Made by a program: the position numbers and the translations under genes
Assembly: GCF_007991615.1 (NCBI RefSeq)
Contig: NZ_BJYR01000016.1
Location: 1 to 64,000, forward strand
Direction of reading: 5' to 3'
Source of the DNA: Novosphingobium sediminis
GTDB lineage: Bacteria > Pseudomonadota > Alphaproteobacteria > Sphingomonadales > Sphingomonadaceae
Length of the DNA stretch: 64,000 bases
Shown here: positions 36,886 through 46,004 of the stretch, piece by piece
Layout: every line of letters begins with the position of its first letter
Position numbering within the stretch: the stretch's first letter is position 1
The notes under the pieces: model-generated
The model's database searches: none
Told to the model about the DNA's origin: nothing
Seen by the model: the letters and a program-made list of their open reading frames with translations, nothing else

Positions 36886-39549
36886 ATGAGCGCATACGTA
36901 TTCCATTTCGGCGGTGGTGCTACGAACAGCGATCCGCGCTCGCGCGACAAGACCATCACGGGCGGCAAGGGCGCCAACCTTGCCGAGATGGCGGGCATCG
37001 GTCTGCCGGTGCCCCCGGGCTTCACCATCAGCACCGAAGTCTGCACGGCATACAACGCGGCCGGCAAGAGCTTTGACGAAGGCCTGCGCGCCGGTGTCGC
37101 CGGCGGCGTTGCTCACATCGAGAAGGCCACGGGGCGCATTTTCGGCGATCCCGCCAATCCCCTGCTCGTCTCGGTCCGCTCGGGCGCGCGCGTCTCGATG
37201 CCGGGCATGATGGATACCGTGCTCAACCTCGGCCTGAATGACGCGACGGTCGAAGGGCTCGCCGCCGGTTCGGGCGATGCGCGCTTTGCGTGGGACAGCT
37301 ACCGCCGCTTCATCCAGATGTATTCGGACGTGGTGCTTGGCCTCGATCATCACCGCTTTGAAGATGCGCTTGAAATCGCCAAGGAAGACAACGGCTTCTT
37401 CGCCGATGTCGAGATGGGCGCAGAGCACTGGCAGGCGCTCGTCGGGCAGTACAAGGCCATCGTCTCCGACGAGCTTGGCCGCCCGTTCCCGCAGGATGTG
37501 CACGAACAGCTTTGGGGTGCAATCGGTGCGGTGTTCGATTCGTGGGAATCGGACCGCGCCAAGGTCTACCGCCGCCTGAACTCGATCCCGCATGACTGGG
37601 GCACTGCCGTCAACGTGCAGGCTATGGTCTTCGGCAACATGGGCGAAACCTCTGCCACCGGCGTCGCCTTCACCCGCGATCCCGCCACGGGTGAGCGCGC
37701 CTATTACGGCGAATACCTCGTCAATGCGCAGGGCGAGGACGTCGTCGCCGGCATCCGCACCCCGCAATACCTGACCAAGGCCGCGCGCGAACGCGCCGGG
37801 GCCAAGCCGCTTTCGATGGAAGAGGCGATGCCCGAGGCCTATGCCGAACTCGCCCGCGTGTTCGACCTGCTCGAAGCCCATTACAAGGACATGCAGGACA
37901 TCGAATTCACGGTCGAGCGCGGGCACCTGTGGATGCTTCAGACGCGTTCGGGCAAGCGCACGGCGAAGGCCGCGCTGCGCATGGCGGTCGAAATGGCGAA
38001 CGAGGGCCTGATCGACGAGGCGACTGCGGTGAAGCGCGTCGATCCGATGGCGCTCGACCAGTTGCTCCACCCGACGCTGGATCCCAGCGCCGCGCGCGAT
38101 GTGCTGACGCGCGGCTTGCCTGCTTCGCCGGGTGCAGCCACCGGCATTGTCGTGTTCGATGCCGACTCTGCCGAACACCGCGCGCAGATGGGCGATGACG
38201 TCATCCTCGTCCGCGTCGAAACCAGCCCGGAAGACATCCACGGCATGCACGCCGCCAAGGGCGTGCTGACCGCGCGCGGCGGCATGACCAGCCACGCTGC
38301 CGTCGTGGCGCGCGGCATGGGCCGCCCCTGCGTCTCCGGCGCCTCTGGCCTCTCGATCGACATGGCCACCCGCACCGCGCGGATGGGCACGCGTGAGGTG
38401 AAGGAAGGCGATGTCATCACGCTCGATGGCTCCAACGGTGATGTGATGCTGGGCGCCGTGCCGATGGTCGAACCCGAACTCGTCGGCGATTTCGCGGTCC
38501 TCATGGACTGGGCTGACAAGCACCGCCGCATGAAGGTGCGCGCCAACGCGGAAACCCCGCTCGATTGCCAGGTCGCGCGCCAGTTCGGCGCGGAGGGCGT
38601 GGGCCTCTGCCGCACCGAACACATGTTCTTCGATGCGGGCCGGATCTCGCTGGTGCGCCAGATGATTCTGGCTGAGGATGAAGCCACGCGCCGGCGTGCG
38701 CTGGATGCGCTCCTGCCCGAACAGCGCGCCGATTTCACCGCGATCTTCGAAGTGATGGCCGGGCTGCCCGTCACCATCCGCCTGCTCGATCCGCCGCTGC
38801 ACGAATTCCTGCCCCACGGCGAGACGGAGTTCGAGGAATTGTCCGAAGCAACCGGCCTTGGCGTCGATCACCTCAAGCGCCGCGCGGGCGAACTGCATGA
38901 ATTCAACCCGATGCTCGGCCACCGCGGTTGCCGCCTCGGCATCACTTTCCCCGAAATCTACGAGATGCAGGCCCGCGCGATCTTCGAAGCGGCCTGCGAC
39001 GTGGCCGAAAAGTCGGGCGAAGCAGTCGTGCCCGAAGTGATGATCCCGCTGGTTGCCACCCGGCGCGAACTGCTCATCCTGCGCGCCCTTGTCGACCGCG
39101 CCGCTGAAGCTGTGTTTGCCGAGAAGGGCCGTACGCTCGAATACCTCGTCGGCACGATGATCGAACTGCCGCGCGCCGCGCTGATGGCGGGCGAGATTGC
39201 CGAGGAAGCGAAGTTCTTCTCGTTCGGCACCAACGACTTGACCCAGACAACTTTGGGCGTTTCTCGCGACGATGCTGCCCGCTTCCTCGGGCCCTATGTC
39301 GAACAGGGCATCTACCCGCGCGATCCGTTCGTCAGCCTCGATATCGAGGGCGTCGGCCAGCTCGTCGAAATGGCGGCGGTGCGCGGGCGCGAAACGCGGC
39401 CCGACATTAAGCTCGGCATCTGCGGAGAACATGGCGGCGATCCGGCTTCCATCGCGTTCTGCGAGAAGGTTGGCCTCGATTACGTTTCGGCGAGCCCATA
39501 CCGCGTGCCGATCGCGCGGTTGGCTGCGGCGCAGGCTGCCTTGGGGTAA
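36886..39549 (+). CDS. ppdK: Pyruvate phosphate dikinase
   Basis: An 887-residue enzyme that converts pyruvate, ATP and phosphate to phosphoenolpyruvate, AMP and diphosphate. The N-terminal ATP-grasp domain has GGKGANLAEMAGIGLPVPPGF and SVRSGARVSMPGMMDT; the swivelling phosphohistidine domain has GGMTSHAAVVARGMG (His470); the C-terminal barrel has GLCRTEHMFF and FSFGTNDLTQTT. All three domains are complete. It stands 73 bases after glyS on the same strand. It allows gluconeogenesis from pyruvate-yielding substrates, which suits an aromatic-degrading sphingomonad. Confidence 0.97.
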   Translation: MSAYVFHFGGGATNSDPRSRDKTITGGKGANLAEMAGIGLPVPPGFTISTEVCTAYNAAGKSFDEGLRAGVAGGVAHIEKATGRIFGDPANPLLVSVRSGARVSMPGMMDTVLNLGLNDATVEGLAAGSGDARFAWDSYRRFIQMYSDVVLGLDHHRFEDALEIAKEDNGFFADVEMGAEHWQALVGQYKAIVSDELGRPFPQDVHEQLWGAIGAVFDSWESDRAKVYRRLNSIPHDWGTAVNVQAMVFGNMGETSATGVAFTRDPATGERAYYGEYLVNAQGEDVVAGIRTPQYLTKAARERAGAKPLSMEEAMPEAYAELARVFDLLEAHYKDMQDIEFTVERGHLWMLQTRSGKRTAKAALRMAVEMANEGLIDEATAVKRVDPMALDQLLHPTLDPSAARDVLTRGLPASPGAATGIVVFDADSAEHRAQMGDDVILVRVETSPEDIHGMHAAKGVLTARGGMTSHAAVVARGMGRPCVSGASGLSIDMATRTARMGTREVKEGDVITLDGSNGDVMLGAVPMVEPELVGDFAVLMDWADKHRRMKVRANAETPLDCQVARQFGAEGVGLCRTEHMFFDAGRISLVRQMILAEDEATRRRALDALLPEQRADFTAIFEVMAGLPVTIRLLDPPLHEFLPHGETEFEELSEATGLGVDHLKRRAGELHEFNPMLGHRGCRLGITFPEIYEMQARAIFEAACDVAEKSGEAVVPEVMIPLVATRRELLILRALVDRAAEAVFAEKGRTLEYLVGTMIELPRAALMAGEIAEEAKFFSFGTNDLTQTTLGVSRDDAARFLGPYVEQGIYPRDPFVSLDIEGVGQLVEMAAVRGRETRPDIKLGICGEHGGDPASIAFCEKVGLDYVSASPYRVPIARLAAAQAALG

Positions 39550-39592
39550 GGCGCCAAGCAGCGTAATTGCGAGCGCAATGACAAGGGTGTTG

Positions 39593-40390
39593 TCAGAACT
39601 TCGGCGGTCGTAGCGCCTTGTTCCAGCCGCTCATCGTCAGGATCGCGAAGCGTTCGGTCACGCGGCCGTCCGCATCCGCCATGCTTGCAAATGCCGCCTC
39701 TGCGCGGGCGAGGCCAGCCTTGCCCAGCAGCGGCCCCGGCCGGGCAAGGCAATTCCCGAGGCCTTGCGCGCGCAAGTCTGCCACTAGTCGGCGCAAGCTG
39801 CCGTAGCGCACATCGAGCATGCGGCTGTCGCTCATCGGTTCGGCAAATCCGCAACGCTGGAGAAGGTCACCGCCCGCGCGCACATCGACTTGCGGATGGA
39901 TCCGCGCGGCGGGGCGGTCGCCATCGGTCTCGGTCATGATGGCGCGCAGGGCGGGGACGCTGCCCGCACCGCACAGGCTCATCACCGCAAGCCCGTCTGG
40001 CGCAAGGGCGCGGCGGATATGGAGCATCGCGCCGGGCAGGTCGTTGACCGTGGCGAGTGAGCCAAGCTGCGCGATCAGGTCGAACCCGGGTTCGGGGAAG
40101 GGCTGCTCCTCATCGATCGGCCGTTCGCTTGCGATGGGTGCGGGATCGGCGCGGACGACATTGCATCCGCCCGCTGTGAGTGCGTCCGCCAGCACGCCGG
40201 ACGTATCCCCCACCACCAATGCCCGCTTCGGCCGATGGCGCAGGAAGGCGAGGCGATCCAGCACATCATCGGCCATGTCATCGGCAAGGAAACGCGGCGC
40301 ATCGGCGCGGCGTTCGAGCACGCGCATCCGTGCCCGCATCGCGCGGCGGCGGGTTGGGGCGAAGATGATGGGGGGAGGGGCGCTGGCCAT
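39593..40390 (-). CDS. SAM-dependent methyltransferase-like protein
   Basis: About 265 residues from ATG 40390 (an ATG two codons upstream is equally possible); the longer open frame runs back over comF. It has a class I methyltransferase layout: RALVVGDTSGVLADAL as motif I, an Asp after the second strand (VVRADP), FDLIAQLGSLATVNDLPGAM as motif IV, and a LAPDGLAVMSLCG strand. The order resembles BioC and NDUFAF5-type enzymes, but motif I lacks the usual GxGxG. The substrate is unknown. It diverges from comF. Confidence 0.75.
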   Translation of the reverse strand: MASAPPPIIFAPTRRRAMRARMRVLERRADAPRFLADDMADDVLDRLAFLRHRPKRALVVGDTSGVLADALTAGGCNVVRADPAPIASERPIDEEQPFPEPGFDLIAQLGSLATVNDLPGAMLHIRRALAPDGLAVMSLCGAGSVPALRAIMTETDGDRPAARIHPQVDVRAGGDLLQRCGFAEPMSDSRMLDVRYGSLRRLVADLRAQGLGNCLARPGPLLGKAGLARAEAAFASMADADGRVTERFAILTMSGWNKALRPPKF

Positions 40391-40425
40391 GCCCATGCCC
40401 CTGCCGCGCGGCGCGGCGCGTGCCA

Positions 40426-40480
40426 AGTCCTTTTGGCCTACTCCATTTTGGCCCAGTCCCTTTGGCAGGCACTCTTGCCA
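40426..40480 (+). repeat. Short imperfect tandem repeat in comF upstream region
   Basis: Three to four units of about 15 bases: AGTCCTTTTGGCCT, ACTCCATTTTGGCCC, AGTCCCTTTGGCAGG, and a partial CACTCTTGCCA. It lies in the 121-base divergent gap and could hold operator sites for comF or the methyltransferase gene. Confidence 0.5.
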
Positions 40481-40511
40481 AGCAGTGCAGCGGGGCAGAA
40501 ACCATGCCTGC

Positions 40512-41285
40512 ATGGCAAAGCCGCAATTCCTGACCCCGATCATCGATCTGGTGTTTCCCCCGCGCTGCCCGCTCTGCGGCGATCCGCTGGCGCAGCAAGG
40601 CGGGCTTTGCGCTTCCTGCTGGACCAGGCTTGCCGTGCCGGGGGAGCCGGCCTGCAGCACTTGCCAGCGCCCGCTGCCCGATAGCGTGTTGCGCGCGGGC
40701 GATGTGCAGTGCGCCGCATGCATGGCCCAGCCGCCGCGTCATGCCGGGATTGCGGCCGCGACGCTCTACAACGATGCCTCGCGTGAACTGGTGCTGGCAT
40801 TCAAGCGCGGCAAGCGGATCGCGCTGGCGGATCTCCTTGCGCGCCTGATGGTGCGCCGCCTGCCTGATCTGGAGGGTGAATGGCTGGTGGTGCCGGTGCC
40901 GCTCAATCGCTGGCGGCTGTGGGAGCGCGGCTTCAACCAGTCCGCATTGCTGGCCGAGCGGATCGCGCGGACGGTCCACCAGCCGCTCGTCGTCGATGCG
41001 CTCGAGCGCCGCAAGCGTACGCCCTCGCTCGGCGGCCTCGGCAAGCGCGCGCGGGCCGAGGCGCTGCGCGGCGCGATCAGCGCGCATCCGCGCCGCGCGG
41101 TTCGGCTCAAGGGGGCAAAGGTGCTGCTTGTCGATGATGTGATGACGAGCGGCGCGACAACCGACGCCTGCCTCTCCGCGCTGCGCAAGGCAGGGGCGGC
41201 TGAAGTGCGCATCGCCTGCTTTGCGCGGGTGCTTGATGAAGCGCTCGATCAGGTGGGCCGCGAGGACGCGCCACTGGCGGCCTGA
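40512..41285 (+). CDS. comF: ComF-family amidophosphoribosyltransferase-like protein
   Basis: A 257-residue protein from ATG 40512 (MAKPQFLTPII); the open frame to the left is a shadow. It has an N-terminal zinc ribbon with four CxxC-type pairs (PPRCPLCGDP, LCASCW, CSTCQR, CAAC), then the phosphoribosyltransferase fold with the PRPP loop VLLVDDVMTSGATTDAC and a characteristic RGFNQSALLAERIA. ComF is linked to DNA uptake in naturally competent bacteria, though in many species it is present without competence. It is followed by a clear terminator. Confidence 0.92.
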   Translation: MAKPQFLTPIIDLVFPPRCPLCGDPLAQQGGLCASCWTRLAVPGEPACSTCQRPLPDSVLRAGDVQCAACMAQPPRHAGIAAATLYNDASRELVLAFKRGKRIALADLLARLMVRRLPDLEGEWLVVPVPLNRWRLWERGFNQSALLAERIARTVHQPLVVDALERRKRTPSLGGLGKRARAEALRGAISAHPRRAVRLKGAKVLLVDDVMTSGATTDACLSALRKAGAAEVRIACFARVLDEALDQVGREDAPLAA

Positions 41286-41308
41286 GAAAGCCAAGGCCTG
41301 AAACACGA

Positions 41309-41336
41309 AACGCCCGGAGCGGTGGCTCCGGGCGTT
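41309..41336 (+). terminator. Intrinsic terminator after comF
   Basis: A perfect 12-base stem, AACGCCCGGAGC / GCTCCGGGCGTT, with a GGTG loop, 24 bases after the comF stop. The following sequence is only weakly T-rich. Confidence 0.75.
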
Positions 41337-41662
41337 CCCGTGACGATACCTTATCGGTTCAAGAACCACTCCGTCACGGCCTGCCCCTCGCGGCCCCAGC
41401 TTCTGCTGGCATGTGACGGCGGACGGTTCCTACCGAAATCCCTGAGCGTTTATCCTCCGGCTGCGCTGCCCTGCCCATTTCGGGGAGCGGCGCCGCCATC
41501 GGCCCCATGTGATTTCAACCCTGAACTTTGGCCTGTATGCTTGCGTCCGGGCGTTAACCCGGTCTGCGGTTACGGCTCCCTCAAGCCGTGCAGTGTTCTT
41601 CCGCCATTGTTGCCCAAGGTAAAAGCGCGTTGTTCAGAGGCCATGGATTTTGGCAGGGGCAT
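41337..41662. other. Gene-free stretch between comF and hisI
   Basis: About 325 bases. Open frames here have unlikely composition (many Pro, Cys and Arg) and no family resemblance. I see no tRNA, riboswitch or obvious operator; the hisI promoter is expected here. Confidence 0.4.
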
Positions 41663-42109
41663 GTGGTTATCCTGCAACAAAATGACACCCGAACAGGTGC
41701 CTTACTGCGAAAGGCCGATCCCATTTCTAAACCATCCCCTGAAACCGCGCTGCGTGAGCAGGGCACCGTGTTCATGCCGCGCTTCGATTCTGCCGGACTC
41801 GTGACAGCAGTCGCAGTCGATCACGCGACGGGCACGCTGCTCATGCTGGCGCACATGGATGCCGAGGCAATCGCCCGCACACAGGAAACTGGCCTTGCCC
41901 ACTTCCACTCGCGCTCGCGCGGGCGGCTGTGGATGAAGGGTGAGAGTTCGGGCCATGTGCTCAAGGTGATCGAGATCCGCGTCGATTGCGATCAGGACGC
42001 GTTGGAGCTGCGGGTCGAAGCGGCGGGGCCGGCTTGCCACACGCTCGCTCCCTCCTGTTTCTACCGCCGCATTGGCGCGGATGGGGCGCTCGAGCGGATC
42101 GAAGGTTGA
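41663..42109 (+). CDS. hisI: Phosphoribosyl-AMP cyclohydrolase
   Basis: HisI opens the ring of phosphoribosyl-AMP in the third step of histidine synthesis. The family core is complete: MLAHMDAEAIARTQETG, HFHSRSRGRLWMKGESSGH, VDCDQDAL with the metal-binding Asp residues, and CHTLAPSCFYRR with zinc-binding Cys residues. The start is uncertain. Homology seems to begin at about 41745 (EQGTVFMPRFD), upstream of the ATG at 41771. I give the GTG at 41663 as the nearest usual start; an ATT at 41723 with AAAGG 8 bases before it is also possible. The rest of the his operon is not nearby. Confidence 0.88.
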   Translation: MVILQQNDTRTGALLRKADPISKPSPETALREQGTVFMPRFDSAGLVTAVAVDHATGTLLMLAHMDAEAIARTQETGLAHFHSRSRGRLWMKGESSGHVLKVIEIRVDCDQDALELRVEAAGPACHTLAPSCFYRRIGADGALERIEG

Positions 42110-42142
42110 CGCTTACGTAAAGGGTAGTTAGGTCTCCGGGCC

Positions 42143-42655
42143 ATGTCCTCGCGTCCCATCACCACGAGTCCGGATCGGACCCCGACGGCGCTTCGTTCGG
42201 CCCGCAGCGCCGATCATACCGGTCACTTGCACCAGCCCGACGCACTGGCGCGCGAACAGTTCACCATCTCCGATCTTTCGAGCGAGTTCGGCGTTACCGC
42301 CCGTGCGCTGCGCTTCTACGAGGACGAGGGGCTGATCGCGCCGACCCGCGTTGGCCTTGCCCGCATCTATTCGAAGCGCGACCGGGCGCGGCTGGCGTGG
42401 ATCATGCGCGCCAAGAACGTGGGTTTCAGCCTGTCCGAAATCCGCGACATGATCGATCTCTACGATCTCGGCGACGGCCGCGCCAAGCAGCGCCGCGTCA
42501 CGATCGACAAGTGCCGCGAGCGGATCGATAACCTCAAGCGCCAGCAGGCCGATATCAACGCGACGATTGCCGAACTGACGAGCTTCGTTGCGCTGCTGAT
42601 CGAACGCGAGAAGCTTGAAGGACGCCCGGTCAATCTGGACGTCGACCCCGATTAA
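42143..42655 (+). CDS. MerR-family transcriptional regulator
   Basis: A 170-residue regulator. The winged helix-turn-helix is at about residues 39-108: [26 protein letters not shown], then [35 protein letters not shown] coiled coil that mediates dimerisation follows (about 115-160). There are no effector-binding Cys or His residues, unlike metal sensors. It lies 20 bases upstream of an acyl-CoA dehydrogenase gene, as LiuR-type regulators of branched-chain or fatty-acid degradation do, so it probably controls that gene. Residues 1-38 are a less conserved tail. Confidence 0.9.
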   Translation: MSSRPITTSPDRTPTALRSARSADHTGHLHQPDALAREQFTISDLSSEFGVTARALRFYEDEGLIAPTRVGLARIYSKRDRARLAWIMRAKNVGFSLSEIRDMIDLYDLGDGRAKQRRVTIDKCRERIDNLKRQQADINATIAELTSFVALLIEREKLEGRPVNLDVDPD

Positions 42656-42675
42656 GACTTCGAGAGGACCAGTTC

Positions 42676-44475
42676 ATGCCCGTTTTCCAGGCGCCGACCC
42701 GCGACACCCGTTTCGTCGTCAACGAAGTGCTGGGCCTTGAAAGCTACGGCCACCTGCCGGGCTTCGAGGCCGCGACGCGAGATCTGACTGACAGCGTGAT
42801 CGAGGAAGCCGGGCGCTTCGTGAATGAAGTCGTCGCGCCGCTCAATCTTTCGGGCGATCAGGAAGGCTGCACCCGCCATCCGGATGGTAGCGTGACAACG
42901 CCCAAGGGCTTCAAGGAAGCCTATGCCCGTTACGTCGAGGCGGGTTGGGGCACCTTGGCAGCGCCCGAAGTCTATGGCGGGCAGGGGTTGCCGCACGTGA
43001 TCGGCTTCGTGATGGAGGAATACCTCGCCAGCGCCAATCAGGCCTTCGCGATGTATCCGGGCCTTGCCAACGGCGCGATCTCGGCAATCGCATCGAAGGG
43101 TTCGCCCGAGCAGCAAGCGACCTATCTGCCCAAGATGGTCAGCGGCGAATGGCTCGGCACGATGAACCTGACCGAGCCGCATTGCGGCACCGACCTCGGC
43201 CTCATCCGCACGCGGGCGGAGCCGCAGGCGGATGGCTCTTACGCCATCACCGGCACCAAGATCTTCATATCGGCGGGCGACCATGACCTGTGCGAGAACA
43301 TCATCCACCTCGTGCTGGCGAAGACACCGGGCGCGCCCGAATCGTCGAAGGGCATTTCGCTGTTCATCGTGCCCAAGTTCCTCGTGAATGCGGACGGCAG
43401 CCTCGGGGACCGCAATGCCGTCTCGGTCGGCTCGATCGAGCACAAGATGGGCATCCACGGCAACGCGACCTGCGTGATGAACTACGACGGCGCCAAGGGC
43501 TGGCTGGTTGGCGAGGAGAACAAGGGCCTCGCCGCGATGTTCATCATGATGAACGCGGCGCGGCTCGGCGTGGGCATCCAGGGCCTCGCGCAGGCCGAAG
43601 CTTCGTATCAGAACGCGGTGACCTATGCGCTCGAACGCCGGCAGGGCCGCGCGCTCACCGGGCCGGCAGAGCCGCAGCAGAAGGCCGATCCGCTGCTCGT
43701 GCATCCCGATGTGCGGCGCATGCTCATGGACGCCAAGATGTTCATCGGCGGCATGCGCGCACTGTGCCTGTGGGGCGCGCTGCAGGTCGATCTCTCGCAC
43801 AAGGCGGCGACCGAGGAGGAACGGCAGGCCGCTGATGACCTCATCAGCCTGCTCACGCCCGTGATCAAGGGCTACGGCACCGACATGGGCTACAAGACCG
43901 CGACCGACATGCAGCAGGTCTGGGGCGGGCACGGCTACATTGCCGAGAACGGGATGGACCAGTTCGTCCGCGATGCGCGCATTGCGATGATCTACGAAGG
44001 CGCCAACGGCGTGCAGGCGATGGACCTTGTTGGCCGCAAGCTGGCGCTGAACGGCGGGCGCGCGATCCAGCGGTTGTTCGCAGTGATCGATGCCGAATGC
44101 GCCGAAGATAGCGCTGACGAGACGGTCAAGCTGGTCGCCGAAAGGCTCGCCAAGGCCACCGGCCACCTCAAGGCCGCGACGATGTGGTTCCTGCAGAACG
44201 GCATGGCCAATCCCAACGCCATCGGCGCGGGCGCTTATGCCTACATGACGCTCACGGGCGTCGTCTCGCTGGGCCTGATGTGGCTGCGCATGGCCAAGGT
44301 TTCCGCCGCGGCGCTCGGGCAGGATGGGGCTGACAAGGCGTTCTACGAAGCCAAGCTGCTCTGCGCGAGGCACTGGGCACTGCGCTTCGCCCCGCAGGCC
44401 GGCGCGCTGCGCTATGAAGTAGAAGCGGGGCCAGAGACCGTGATGGCGATGACGGCGGAGCAGTTTGCCGCCTGA
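42676..44475 (+). CDS. Long-form acyl-CoA dehydrogenase
   Basis: A 599-residue flavoenzyme, longer than the usual 380-400 residues because it carries an extra C-terminal helical domain, as in the DmdC/FadE5-like group. Visible motifs are MNLTEPHCGTDLGLIRTRA (FAD contacts), FIVPKFLVN, HGNATCVMNYDGAKGWLVGEEN, and MIYEGANGVQAMDLVGRKLA, whose Glu is the expected base. It introduces the alpha-beta double bond into an acyl-CoA and passes electrons to ETF. It directly follows a MerR gene, and the APH-type gene follows 71 bases later. The acyl chain cannot be predicted. Confidence 0.92.
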   Translation: MPVFQAPTRDTRFVVNEVLGLESYGHLPGFEAATRDLTDSVIEEAGRFVNEVVAPLNLSGDQEGCTRHPDGSVTTPKGFKEAYARYVEAGWGTLAAPEVYGGQGLPHVIGFVMEEYLASANQAFAMYPGLANGAISAIASKGSPEQQATYLPKMVSGEWLGTMNLTEPHCGTDLGLIRTRAEPQADGSYAITGTKIFISAGDHDLCENIIHLVLAKTPGAPESSKGISLFIVPKFLVNADGSLGDRNAVSVGSIEHKMGIHGNATCVMNYDGAKGWLVGEENKGLAAMFIMMNAARLGVGIQGLAQAEASYQNAVTYALERRQGRALTGPAEPQQKADPLLVHPDVRRMLMDAKMFIGGMRALCLWGALQVDLSHKAATEEERQAADDLISLLTPVIKGYGTDMGYKTATDMQQVWGGHGYIAENGMDQFVRDARIAMIYEGANGVQAMDLVGRKLALNGGRAIQRLFAVIDAECAEDSADETVKLVAERLAKATGHLKAATMWFLQNGMANPNAIGAGAYAYMTLTGVVSLGLMWLRMAKVSAAALGQDGADKAFYEAKLLCARHWALRFAPQAGALRYEVEAGPETVMAMTAEQFAA

Positions 44476-44510
44476 TTGGTAGCGGTTGACGAGCAGGGCT
44501 GCGCGAGCGA

Positions 44511-44529
44511 TTAACCGATCAGTTAAAGG
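44511..44529. promoter_or_regulatory. Shared motif TTAACCGR-N4-NTTAA upstream of the SnoaL-APH gene
   Basis: TTAACCGATCAGTTAAAGG lies 18 bases before the start at 44547. It has the same layout (two TTAA boxes 8 bases apart, with CCG after the first) as sites at 58179 and 61465. It resembles a CtrA site, which normally has a 7-base spacer, but the regulator is unknown. Confidence 0.5.
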
Positions 44530-44546
44530 GATCGGGGGATGAACCA

Positions 44547-46004
44547 ATGGCGCACCGCAGCCCGCGCGAGCTGATCGAGCTCTATTGGGACGAAGTCTGG
44601 AACAACCGGCGCGCGGAGCTGATCCGCGAGATTTGCGCCGATCCCATTGTGCGGCATGACCCAGGCAGCGTCACAGCGCTTTCGGTCGAGGACCAGATCG
44701 CGCGCGTGCGCCAGCAGAGTGAGAAGCTGGAGCCCTGTTTCACGCACGAAGTCCTGCTCGCCGACGACACCTATGTCACCTCGGTGTGGAACATGCACAC
44801 ACGCAAGGGCGAACGCATCGAGCTGTGCGGGATCGAGGTGTTCAAGGCGGTGGACGGCAAGTTCACCGATTGCTGGAATTCGAGCTACACGCCCGGCTTC
44901 TGGGGACGCGAAGGCGATGCCTCGGTTCCGGCTGACCTGCCGCCGCCGCCGCTGATTGCCGGCGCTGACCAGATCACGCCGCAGTGGATTCAGGCCGTGC
45001 TGCAGCAGGCGGGCCTCGAAGCGCCGCGCGTCAGCCTGCTCAACACCAAGCCCATCGGGCACGGCAATCTTTCGGCGACGCTCCGCACCGAGATCACTTA
45101 CAACGCCAATGCCGCCGATGCGGTGCGATCGGTGGTAGCAAAGCTGACTTCGGGGATCGGGCAGGCGGTGGAGATTGCCGCCGCGCACGATGTTTATCGC
45201 CGCGAGTGCGAGGTCTATGGTTTTCTGGGCGAGACGCCGCCTCTGGCAACGCCGCGCTGCTACTGGCGCAATGTCGGACCGGATGGGCGCACGATCAATC
45301 TCGTGCTCGAGGACCTCTCGGAGCGCACCCGGCCCGGCAACCAAATCGCCGGCTGCAGCGTGGCAGAGGCCGAGGCGGTGGCGCGGGAACTGGCCGCCCT
45401 GCACGCAGCATTCTGGGATGATGCCAGACTTGATGTGGCAGAATGGCTCTACAACCGCGCCGCCGACGCTGAGACGGCGGCGGTGACGAATATGCTCGCT
45501 GCCAAGGCCTTCCGCGAGCGCTTCACCGGCCGTGCCGATCCTGCGATGCTCGATGCCATTGACGCCGTTGTGGCCGACCTGCCGCGCCACTTTGCGGCGA
45601 TTCCGCGAGGGCGCACCCTCGTTCACGGCGAACCGAGGGTGGACAACGTGCTGTTCGAGGACGGCGCGGAAGGGCCGAGGGCGTGGCTCATCGACTGGCA
45701 GTTCGCCGACTGCGGCAGTCCTATGTTCGATCTCGCCTACTTCCTCTCCGGCTCGCTCACCGTAGAGGATCGCCGCAGCATCGATGGCACGCTGGTTGAG
45801 CGGCACCACGCCGCCATTGCGGCCAAGGATCCGTCCTACACGCTGGATCATGCCCGCGCCGAGTTCGCCGGTTCGCTGCCGCTGGCGCTCTATTTCAGCG
45901 TGGGAGCCATTCTGGCGATGCCGCCGAGCGAGCACGGCGATCTGCTGCTGCTGACGCTTGCCGAGCGCAATGTGGCAGCTCTGCGCGACTGGGGCGTCGT
46001 CTAG
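44547..46004 (+). CDS. SnoaL-like domain fused to APH-type kinase
   Basis: A 485-residue two-domain protein. Residues 1-130 (RELIELYWDEVWNNRRAEL to WNSSYTPGFWG) are a SnoaL/NTF2-like fold. Residues 150-480 are an aminoglycoside-phosphotransferase-type kinase: VVAKL with the ATP-binding Lys, LVLEDLS hinge, the catalytic loop LVHGEPRVDNVLF and the metal motif LIDWQFAD. The usual Asp of HGD is Glu here. Kinases of this family next to acyl-CoA dehydrogenases can phosphorylate hydroxyacyl-CoAs (ACAD10/11, LvaA), which fits the neighbour at 42676; this link is inference. Its stop overlaps that of the convergent gene. Confidence 0.85.
   Translation: MAHRSPRELIELYWDEVWNNRRAELIREICADPIVRHDPGSVTALSVEDQIARVRQQSEKLEPCFTHEVLLADDTYVTSVWNMHTRKGERIELCGIEVFKAVDGKFTDCWNSSYTPGFWGREGDASVPADLPPPPLIAGADQITPQWIQAVLQQAGLEAPRVSLLNTKPIGHGNLSATLRTEITYNANAADAVRSVVAKLTSGIGQAVEIAAAHDVYRRECEVYGFLGETPPLATPRCYWRNVGPDGRTINLVLEDLSERTRPGNQIAGCSVAEAEAVARELAALHAAFWDDARLDVAEWLYNRAADAETAAVTNMLAAKAFRERFTGRADPAMLDAIDAVVADLPRHFAAIPRGRTLVHGEPRVDNVLFEDGAEGPRAWLIDWQFADCGSPMFDLAYFLSGSLTVEDRRSIDGTLVERHHAAIAAKDPSYTLDHARAEFAGSLPLALYFSVGAILAMPPSEHGDLLLLTLAERNVAALRDWGVV

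Noticed and set aside
36859-39432. 857-residue frame on the minus strand opposite ppdK
   Set aside because: It is the mirror frame of a strong gene in GC-rich DNA and is rich in His, Arg and Ala with no family pattern.
42652-44547. Large minus-strand frame opposite the acyl-CoA dehydrogenase gene
   Set aside because: Shadow frame of a high-GC gene; no start site or family motif.
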